From contig CM066737.1 of NCBI GenBank assembly GCA_033961575.1, positions 89,772,271-89,836,270 of the forward strand: a stretch of DNA of 64,000 nt, read 5' to 3'. A program made the position numbers and the translations under genes. Under the pieces are notes generated by a model. That model had not been told where the DNA came from. It ran no database searches and saw only the letters and a list, made by a program, of their open reading frames with translations. The DNA comes from Aselliscus stoliczkanus. Lineage: Eukaryota > Chordata > Mammalia > Chiroptera > Hipposideridae. Positions 56,313 to 64,000 of this stretch are shown piece after piece (the first letter of the stretch is position 1; every line of letters starts with the position of its first letter).

Positions 56313-56466
56313 GGCCGGCCGAGTCGCTCAGTTGGTGAAGAGCTCACTCGCTCAAGAGTGCGAGCTGAGCTCTGAGCAACAGCGGTTCGATGCCCAGCCC
56401 GAGCTGAGCCGCCGCTGAGCTGCCAACAAGTAGCAGGATGGCTCAGCTAAAAAAAAACAACACAAA
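56313..56466 (+). mobile_element. Single-tRNA SINE type D
   Basis: GGCCGGCCGAGTCGCTCAGTTGG, GCTCAAGAGTGCGAGCTGAGC, GGTTCGATGCCC, GGATGGCTCAGCT then A-run. ACTGACAGGGGA occurs at 56298 and 56469. Confidence 0.9.
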
Positions 56467-56479
56467 ACACTGACAGGGG

Positions 56480-56860
56480 AAGCCAGGTGGCTCAGTTGGT
56501 TAGAGCGCGAGCTCTGAGCAATGGGGTTGCTGGTTCAATTCCCACATGGGCCAGTGAGCTACACCCTCCAAAACTAGATTGAAGACAACGACTGGAGCTG
56601 AGCTGCTGCTGAGCTGCCTGTGGGCAGCCAGATGGCTCAGTTGGTTAGAGCACGTGCTCTTAACAACAAGGTTGCTGGTTTGACTCCTGCATAGGATGGT
56701 GGGCTGCGCCCCCTGCAACTAGATTGAGAATGGCAACTGGACTTGGAGCTGAGCTGCGCCCCCCTCAACTAAGATTGAAGGATAAAAACTTGATTTGGAG
56801 CTGATGGGTCTTGGGAAAAATGCAGTGTTCCCTAAATAAAGTTAAAAAAAATAATAATAA
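56480..56860 (+). mobile_element. Multi-tRNA SINE type C
   Basis: Two tRNA-like heads (56484 and 56628), the GATGGGTCTTGGGAAAAATG module, and a CCCTAAATAAAG tail. It ends at another ACTGACA (56860), so it reused the target of the neighbouring type D SINE. Confidence 0.9.
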
Positions 56861-57220
56861 CTGACAAAGAAATAGGCAGGCTTACTTGTACAAGCTATCC
56901 AGTGAAGAAGTGATTTTTCTTCTGAGCCAGATGAAAGTAAACCAAGGTTTACTAATTCAACTGTTGCTACTAGACATTGTCTATTTGGCATGGATTAAGT
57001 GTCAGCTGCTAAATCCAGCACGTTTAGCTCCAAATCCTTCACAAAAGACACTTAGGTGAAGCTCAAATCTTCTGTTTCAAAATTGATTAGAAATTAAATA
57101 TAGAAACAAGTTTGGAATATAGTACTAAGATGGAAGATGCATTGCCATCTTAGTACTATATTCTTCAAACTTCAGAGTTTGAAGAAATAGTTTTGAGAAT
57201 CAGGGATTTTTCAAAGTTTA
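56861..57220. other. Unassigned, with a local inverted repeat
   Basis: ATATAGTACTAAGATGG (57117) and CCATCTTAGTACTATAT (57147) form a perfect 17-bp inverted repeat around a 13-base spacer. Otherwise unassigned. Confidence 0.8.
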
Positions 57221-57224
57221 GTTT

Positions 57225-57832
57225 GAATAGGATTCACTGAGAGATCTTGTTAAAATTCAGATTATTGGGGGCTGGTCAAATGGCTCATTGGTTAAGAGTC
57301 GGCTTGAGAGCGCCAGCTCTGAGCAGCAGGGCCGCTGGTTTGGACCCCACATAGGGGTCAGTGACACTGTGCCTTCTACAGCTAAGATGGTGAACAATAG
57401 CTTGACCTGGAACTGGGCTGCCGTGAGTCGATGGCAATGGCATAGACTGCAGTGGCTGCTGTGAGCTACCATGAGTGGCTGGCAGCCAGCGCGAGCAGCT
57501 GGTAGCTGGCATGAGCAGCCATGAGCGGCTGTCCAATGGCAGGCGACCGACTGCCTCATCCGGGAAGAGAGAAATGATCATAATACCCACATGGGCCTAG
57601 ACTGAAGAACCAAAGGTCAGCAACTTATCTGTTCCCCTTCCCCTGATTCCCCAATGCTGTCCCCCTCCTCCAATTCCCCAATAAAATTTTTTTAAAAAAT
57701 CAGATTATTGGGCCCCAGTCCCAGAGATTCTGACTCATTGGGCCTGAGATGGGGCCTGTGAATCTGCACTTACAACAAGCTGTCATATGATGCTAATGCT
57801 GCTCATCTGTGACCCACACATTGAGTAGCACA
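57225..57832 (-). repeat. MER5A-type hAT element, split by SINE B
   Basis: GATCTTGTTAAAATTCAGATTATTGGG on the left; CCCAGTCCCAGAGATTCTGACTC, GATGGGGCCTGTGAATCTGC and CATTGAGTAGCACAG on the right. Confidence 0.75.
57269..57704 (+). mobile_element. Composite SINE type B
   Basis: GGGGCTGGTCAAATGGCTCATTGG start through CCCCAATAAAATTTTTTT tail. TSD TCAGATTATTGGG at about 57257 and 57701. Confidence 0.93.
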
Positions 57833-58194
57833 GATGAGTAACAGTTAATGAATAACTCTATTTTCTGCCCAGTGTGACGTGTGCAAACTGGGCATCCTTA
57901 TAAGCCAATTTCAGTTTCATGAAAATGTTCCTTCTAACCAACAGAAGATATATGTCCAAAGAGACACATAAACTATTTCTAGTTTATGGTAATTTTCTAT
58001 ACAGAACTAGCATTACATGGTCTACCTAAGGAAAAAATGAAATAAGCAACAATAGGCAATATTTGATTTTCTATAGGAATAATCTGGTGATAAAAATAAT
58101 ATCCTATTTCTTTGCCAGACAAAATCTTAAATGTGAATGAAATGGTTTGTAGGATTAAGTGAAATACATCACACCACTTTAAATTCTGAGAACT
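57833..58194. other. Unassigned
   Basis: No feature recognised. Confidence 0.4.
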
Positions 58195-58350
58195 GGAGTT
58201 TAGAGTTGGATAACATCTAACCCAGTTCCCTGAATTTATAGAACTGTGCCCACTGGAGATGAATGGCACAAGGTTATATAAATAATTAAAGGCAGGGCCA
58301 AGATTGTGACCTAAGTCTCCTGGCTGTGAGTCCAGTGTGCTTTCCCATCT
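58195..58350 (-). repeat. MIR-like fragment, antisense
   Basis: Order AACCCAGTTCCCTGAATTTATAG, GGCACAAGGTTATATAA, GGCAGGGCCAAGATTGTGACC, CCAGTGTGCTTTCCC fits antisense MIR/L3. Confidence 0.55.
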
Positions 58351-58499
58351 AAGAATTTCCTTTGCTGCCAGAAAAGAGCAGGTTACATATTTGGTTGGAA
58401 CCTTCTCTTTGTCTCATCAATGGAAAAGATTACAGTGATTTGTGAAAAGCCTACCAGCCAGTTTAGAAAACGTTCTGGCAGTTCCTCAAATAATCAAAT

Positions 58500-59925
58500 G
58501 TAGTATGCTCTCTGCCCAAAGAAATCATGCTATTTGGATTTAAAAACTTCCCAAAGGCATGGTTTTGTGTCATTCCCATTCAGATCATCATTTTCTGGGC
58601 ACTGTAGAGAAAGAAGTCATTTTTCCCAATCCAAAAAGCATTAGCCCAAATAAAGGCAAAGAAAAGGAGGCAGAGGATGGTGTTATTGCTTATGATGACT
58701 GTGGGGTCAAACTGACTGTTACTTTTCAAGCCAAGGATGTGAAAAGATCTACTTCTCCTCAAATAGGAGATAAGGTTGAATTAAGTATTAGTGACAGAGG
58801 CCTGCAATTTGTGTGTGACTTTTAGGTCATAATTCTAACTCAAAGAGGCTCTTGGGTTATGTGGCAACTCTAAGGGATAATCTTGGATTCATTGAAACAG
58901 CCGATCATGATAACGAAATCTGTTTCCATTTCAGTGAGTTCCCTAGTGATGTTGACAGCCTGGAATGGGGGGATGTGGTAGAGTATAGTTTGCCCAAAGG
59001 CAAGGGCAACAAAGTCAGTGCAGAAAAAGTCAACAAAACATACTGGGTGAATGGCATTACTGAGGAAGCTGATCCTACCATCTACTCTGGTGAAGTCATC
59101 CACCTCCTAAAGAGTGTTGATCCAACACAGACAGATCAACACAGACCAAGTACCAAGGAATAATTGAGATCGTGGAGGAGGGGGATAAGAAAGGTGAGGT
59201 CTATCCATTTTCCATACTTGAAATGGCCAAACAAAAGGGATTGACTGCAGAAAGGGAAGAGTGCCAAGTTCTCATTGTGTGTCCTGGGCCAAAATGTACA
59301 GACTTTGGCCTACAACATCACACCCCTGTGGAGGGCCACAGTGGAATGTGTGAAAGATCAGTTTGGCTTCATTAACTATGAAGTAGGACATAACAAGAAG
59401 CTCTTTTGCCATGTGAAAGATGGATGGCATTGAACTACAGGCTGGAGATGAGGTGGAATTCTCAGTGATTCTTAATCAGCACACTGGCGAGGGCAGGGCT
59501 TGTAATGTTTGGCAAGCCTGCAAGGGTCTCGAGGCTGAGAACATCACCCTAGATCAGGGGTGGGCAAACTGCAACTCACGAGCCACAGGCGGATCTTTGG
59601 GTACGTTTCATCTCAAAAGTTTGCTGACCTCTAGAAGAGCCAATCCTGTCCCTCACAGCAATTTCAAAATTATTGGACAGCCATAAATATATTTTTATAT
59701 AATCACTATTATGTGAATAATATCCTTTCAAAAATTATTTATAAATGAAACTATGATCGTTTTCTTTTCATTTTCAATTTTACTTCAGAGCCACACGCTT
59801 GCAAGCCTTGGTTTGCCGACCCCTGGGCTAGGTGATGCCAGTGCTCCTTCCCTAAAGGTTCTTCATCAGCCAAGGAGACCAGACACCTTCTATTTGATTA
59901 TACTGTCTGTTCTCCTAACCCAGCA
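58500..59925 (+). pseudogene. CSDE1: CSDE1 (UNR) retrocopy, 5'-truncated and interrupted by hAT
   Basis: Matches the C-terminal part of CSDE1, a cytoplasmic RNA-binding protein with cold-shock domains that regulates translation and mRNA decay. Similarity starts at about 58505 (LSAQRNHAI), passes HSHSDHHFLGTVEKEV (58568), GKEKEAEDGVIAYDDCGVKL, GYVATLRDNLGFIETADHDN (58855), [51 protein letters not shown] (59423), and ENITLD (59540), then resumes after a hAT insertion with DASAP (59833). A stop precedes KLPKG, and frameshifts lie near 58825, 59160, 59240 and 59400. About 13 codons are missing before ENITLD. No introns. The upstream two-thirds of the gene is absent, as in 5'-truncated retrocopies. 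Confidence 0.92.
59555..59825. mobile_element. Non-autonomous hAT transposon inside CSDE1 retrocopy (271 bp)
   Basis: Ends CAGGGGTGGGCAAACTG and GGTTTGCCGACCCCTG are inverted repeats. Flanks CCCTAGAT / GGCTAGGT are a decayed 8-bp TSD. Internal sequence matches the element at 26098-26426 (AAGAGCCAATCCTGTCCCTC, ATAATATCCTTT). Confidence 0.85.
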
Positions 59926-60240
59926 AGACACAATATAAATGTTTGCAAAAACTGATGACCTCCTCGGGCATCTCCTGTGATAACCAAGCACACTGATTTA
60001 CTTGAAACAGAACCATCAAATTTGATGGTTTTAAGTTAGTGAAATTGGACAAATTACCTGCTTTTTAAGTTCAAAGTTCTGTATTTTTAAAAACACCTGT
60101 ATATTCACTGTATATTACTTTTTGCATCTCTTCTAAGAGAGATATTTATACGACATTCTGTTGGTAATTTATTTTAGGAATATTTAATAGCTCATTAGTA
60201 TATGAAAATAAAATATTTTACAAGAAATCTTCAATCTTAA
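59926..60240 (+). pseudogene. CSDE1: Possible CSDE1 retrocopy 3' UTR
   Basis: Non-repeat sequence following the CSDE1 similarity, ending near GAAAATAAAATATTTTAC at about 60205-60222. No clear A tail. Assignment by position only. Confidence 0.4.
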
Positions 60241-61315
60241 GAAACCAATGTAATAAGCCACACAAATGATTTTAGCATTTTGCAATTCTGCCCTCCAGAA
60301 AAGCTCCTATATCATGGTAGCCAAAAAGTATGGGCTCCACATTAATAGATTCTGGTTTGACATAATGAATAAACATTGAGTAGAGAGCAAGAACAATAAC
60401 CCCATTTTTATACTTAGCAACTTTAAATATTTTCCTAGCAATGTCAGAAGGCTGGTGACAGACATTAGGGAATAACGGCCCAATTTCTTTAGAACTGGTA
60501 TTTGTGTCAACTAAACATCAACGGTCCAAGTAAACAATCATCAATAACATATATATTTATAAATATTACATACTCTATTCTATTTATATAAAATTATTCA
60601 TGGTGTTACTTTTAACATTTGTCATAGAAATAAAGCAATGGAGTCCATTTTTGCTTTGATGACTTGCAAAATGAAAATAGATACCAAATTCCAACTGTAA
60701 AATAAGATTTGATTTTTTCCATCATCTTTATTATCTTTAGCAGTACTGATAAAATTAAAAATAGTGATTTATCAAATACGTAAACTTGAGTATAACCCTG
60801 AAATGGTATAGTAATGTGAGTAAAGAATATGCCTTTTAGTGCAATCTGTTTACTTATGTTGCCACTTCCTTTTTCCATGTAAGTATCCAAGTATGCTGTC
60901 ATCTAGTTAGTTTTATAGATTTTATTAATACAACACTGTCATCTAGTTCTTATATAAATGATTCATGAGACCAGCTAAAATCAAACAAAACAGGCAAAAG
61001 TTTTTAGCCCTCAAATCTTATCATTGTTAGATTTTTACACATAACATGAAATCAAATAGAATAAATCCACATTTATAATGAATTACATATTAATGCATAA
61101 TCATGCACATTTGTGTGTGACATTTTTATTTTCTGACTGTATATAATCATCTGAGTTTGGAAGACAAATCAATAGAAATTACTGTATACCAGTCAATTAA
61201 TTATTTTTAAAATCAGAGAGCCAAAGAGTTGCTATTTTAAGAGATCTCTAGTTTTCACTTTCCAAATGTAGACTATAAAGCAATGATTCCCAAAATTTGA
61301 TTTACATTAAAATCT
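60241..61315. other. Unassigned AT-rich DNA
   Basis: No repeat or gene recognised. TAGTTTTATAGATTTTATTAATACAAC flanked by CTGTCATCTAGTT (60896 and 60937) is a small local duplication. Confidence 0.45.
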
Positions 61316-61495
61316 TTTTTTTTTTTAGAAATTTTATTGGGGAAGTGTGTTTTTCCAGGACCCATCAGCTCCAAGTCAAATAGTTCTCTTCAATCTAGTT
61401 GTGGAGGGCACAGCTCAGTGGCCCATGTGGGAACTGAACCGTCAACCTTGGTGTTATGAGCCTGCTCTCTAACCATCTGAGCTAACTGCCTGCCA
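61316..61495 (-). mobile_element. Ves-like SINE type E
   Basis: T-run, ATTTTATTGGGGAAGTGTG, CCAGGACCCATCAGCTCC, ending CTGAGCTAACTGCCTGCC. Confidence 0.88.
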
Positions 61496-61601
61496 ATGTA
61501 CACTTTTAATGTACATCATTTGGGACATTTTAAAGATGTTGATGCCCAAGTTGCATGTCATAACAATGAAATCAGAATGTCTTGACATAGGTGTATTTTT
61601 T

Positions 61602-61737
61602 TTTTAGCTGAGCCATCCTGCCACCTGTTGGCAGCTCAGCAGCAACTCAGCTCGGGCTGGCATCGAACCGCCATTGCTCAGAGCTCAGCTCGCACTCTTG
61701 AGCTAGCTCTTAACCAACTGAGCCACTCGGCCGGCCC
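61602..61737 (-). mobile_element. Single-tRNA SINE type D
   Basis: Identical 19-bp TSD, TGACATAGGTGTATTTTTT, at 61583-61601 and 61738-61756. Body ends GCCACTCGGCCGGCCC. Confidence 0.95.
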
Positions 61738-61756
61738 TGACATAGGTGTATTTTTT

Positions 61757-62214
61757 AAAACAATTCCAGGTTACTCCAATGTACAGCAAAGTTTGGGGGA
61801 AAATGACATAAAGTATGTAAAATTTTAGCACATGAATTTTACTAGTACCAGTTTTCATAGATGATGATAAAGACTACTTTTTTCTTTCAAATATACTTTG
61901 TTAAGGTGATAATTTGGGGGAAGTTTCACATGGAAATCCTTTACGTTTACAGAAGAAAATTGTTGAACTAGGAGACATTAAATAAGAGTTGACACATAAA
62001 TGCATATTTTGAAAATTTACATAAGTTGCTTTTCAGACAATTTCGGTAAATTGACAGATTTTTACTTTTGACAGAAGACTTCACATCAGAGAAAGAGTAT
62101 TAGGCAACTGAATCGGCAGTATGCAGACAACTCATCTTTGCTAAAATTAAATGCCAAGTGAGCAAGACAACAGTGTCGGGGGGAAATGTGTTCCGGGGTC
62201 CAAATTCTTAGAGG
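61757..62214. other. Unassigned
   Basis: No feature recognised. Confidence 0.4.
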
Positions 62215-62400
62215 AGTGCTCTGTTGTTTTCCACTCCTTAAATGTGTTATTGGGCAATTTATTTATAATCTTGAACCTCAGTGTTCTCATCTACAAAAAT
62301 GAGAGGCTAACATCACCTCTGCTCTCTGGGATCAGCATTGGGAGGATCATGCAAGATTATAAGTGGCCTGGAACTATAAAATGAAGCACAATGGCTGGTT
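62215..62400 (+). repeat. MIR-like fragment
   Basis: TTGGGCAATTTATTTATAATCTTGAACCTCAGTGTTCTCATCTAC..GGGAGGATCATGCAAGAT follows the MIR core. Confidence 0.6.
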
Positions 62401-62577
62401 GTTCTTATCATTGAACTAGCCTGGTAATTCACGGAGATAGCAGACTTAGGGTGCACATTACCTGTCAATATTATTATTCTACTCCTCCCTTTAGTTTTGT
62501 GAAACATGTCTCTTCATTATGAGTCTCAGATGAATTATCTTCCCTCTTTGGGCATGGAGAGGTATCAAATATAAATA

Positions 62578-62907
62578 CAGCTGACCCCTGAACCACATGG
62601 GTTTGAACTGTGCAGGTCCACTTACATGCGGATATTTTTCAATAAATACTGTAAATATATCTTTTCTTCCTTATGAGTTTCTTAATAATATTTCCTTTTT
62701 GCTAGATTACTTTATTGTATAAATACAGTATATAATATCTATGACATGTAAAATATATATTAATTGACTGTTTTTGTATCACTAATGCTTTAGGTCAACA
62801 GTAGGATATTAGTATTTAAGTTTTGGGAGAGTCAAAAGTTATATGTGGATTTTTGACCATGTGGGGGGGTTGGTGCCCCTCACCCACTTGTTGTCCAGGA
62901 TCAACTG
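62578..62907 (+). mobile_element. MER2 (Tigger1-type) DNA transposon remnant
   Basis: Ends CAGCTGACCCCTGAACCAC and GTTGTCCAGGATCAACTG are inverted repeats flanked by TA (62576-62577 and 62908-62909). 330 bp, non-autonomous, pogo/Tigger class. Confidence 0.88.
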
Positions 62908-62909
62908 TA

Positions 62910-63337
62910 CTCTGGCTTAAGACATAAAAAGTGACAGTAGAAAAAAAAGGAAAGTTAATATATTGTTGTGTGCTGCCAAAAAATGTCCAAACTTTAATCC
63001 AATTTCTGAGGTGAAAGTGTAGGCCTGGGAAAAATCTCTGGGAAGAATATATTTCATTGAAAAACCCCACTGTCAATTAAGAGAGCTGTAAATATTATTA
63101 ACTATATCACGTGTTCATTGAAAAGTAAAAGCAAAATAACACATTTAATTCTTGTACTTAAATATATCTATGACATCTTTAGAGAAAATATCAACTAAAA
63201 GGCAATTATCTAAATGATAACCTAGTTATACTCATCCTTCAAATACAAAGGGCATGTAGCACCTCAGTATACAGATAAAAACGTTGTGATGGAAAAATGC
63301 AAAAAATGTGAACCTAATCAATTTAAGTAAACCAAAA
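62910..63337. other. Unassigned AT-rich DNA
   Basis: No feature recognised. Confidence 0.4.
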
Positions 63338-63353
63338 GGGAATGACTTCTTTT

Positions 63354-63790
63354 TTTTTTTTAAGATTTTATTGGGAAATTGGGGGAGGGAAACAGCATTG
63401 GGGAATCGGGGAAGAGGAAGAGACAAGTTGCTGTCCTTTTGTTCTTCAGCCTAGTTGTGGAGGACATTGCTTCACTGGCCCATGTTGGTATCATCATTGC
63501 GCTCTCCTTGGGTGAGGCAGATCAGTTGCTGGCCTCTGGATGACCACTCACAGTGGCTCTTGGCAGCTCACACTGGCTGCTGGCCACTCACTGTAGCCTA
63601 TGGCAGCCCACTGTAGTAGGAGCTGCAGCTATGCCATCCTGGGGACTCAAAGCAGCCCAGCTTCAGGTGGAACTGTTGTTCACCATCTTAGCTGTAGAGG
63701 GCAGTGTCACTGGCCCTCATATGTGGGATCTGAACCGGTGCTGCTGGCATCCCAAGCCAGCTCTTAACCAACGTGCCATTCTGCCAGCCC
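63354..63790 (-). mobile_element. Composite SINE type B
   Basis: Identical 16-bp TSD, GGGAATGACTTCTTTT, at 63338-63353 and 63791-63806. All modules present. Confidence 0.95.
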
Positions 63791-63806
63791 GGGAATGACT
63801 TCTTTT

Positions 63807-64000
63807 AAATAATAGAACCTTAAGTTGAAGGAAGACCTGAGAATACTATATGCTAAACTTTATCCCCATATTCAGGAATCTCTTCTGGCATATTTTGTGT
63901 TGGAATACTTTCCAACTTCCAGTGACTGGAACCTGCTTTTGGGGAAACCTATTCTACTGGAGTATATTTCCAATTATTTAATGGTTCTTTTCTACATTGA
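63807..64000. other. Unassigned end of window
   Basis: No feature recognised. Confidence 0.4.

Noticed and set aside
58500..59163. CSDE1 segment as a live exon group
   Set aside because: Adjacent exons are fused without introns and the frame has an early stop and frameshifts.
1794..63790. Possible tRNA genes at the many GGTTCGAATCCC-like boxes
   Set aside because: They are heads of SINEs with A tails and TSDs, and lack a complete acceptor stem.

Overview
This is mammalian intergenic or intronic DNA, AT-rich and packed with repeats. I see no multi-exon host gene, no rRNA and no genuine tRNA gene. Several tRNA-derived SINE families, each with tRNA-like promoter boxes and many with matching target-site duplications (TSDs), resemble those I associate with bats of the horseshoe/leaf-nosed group (Rhinolophoidea). 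A mariner-type miniature element and hAT-type DNA transposons also fit a bat, because bats are unusual among mammals in having recent DNA-transposon activity. The bat assignment is inference from repeat style, not from a coding marker.

Layout. 1-5 kb: AT-rich DNA, then an MLT1-like LTR interrupted by a SINE and by an unidentified retro-inserted segment; that segment itself carries a cystatin A (CSTA) retrocopy with an intact 98-codon frame. 5-9 kb: LTR-like ancient repeat and SINEs. 9.3-11.1 kb: an L1 with a twin-priming inversion, into which a 78-bp palindromic mariner MITE inserted. 13-24 kb: dense SINE clusters nested in L1 3' ends and an L2 chain. 24-26 kb: sequence with no recognised repeat. 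26.1 kb: a hAT element. 27-33 kb: composite SINEs, L2, and a 5'-truncated L1 with a perfect 15-bp TSD. 33-36 kb: unassigned. 36-38.3 kb: an old L1. 39.6-51.4 kb: a large retrocopy of the centriolar gene CCP110 on the minus strand, apparently split by a full-length 6.1-kb L1 (40.17-46.31 kb) and several SINEs. 53-58 kb: L2, SINEs, MER5A. 58.5-60 kb: a 5'-truncated CSDE1 retrocopy interrupted by a hAT element. 60-64 kb: unassigned DNA, a MER2/Tigger1-type element and a composite SINE.

How it fits together. The window records serial retrotransposition. L1 machinery supplied its own copies, three host-mRNA retrocopies (CSTA, CCP110, CSDE1) and about 38 SINE copies. Nesting gives relative ages: MLT1 before the unidentified segment before CSTA; L2 before CCP110 before L1 and SINEs; CSDE1 before hAT; L1 before the mariner MITE. 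The strongest candidates for follow-up are the intact CSTA retrocopy, the nearly intact L1 whose reading-frame breaks are mostly short homopolymer deletions, a SINE with a 3' transduction, and the modular SINE families that share one 3' tail carrying AATAAA.
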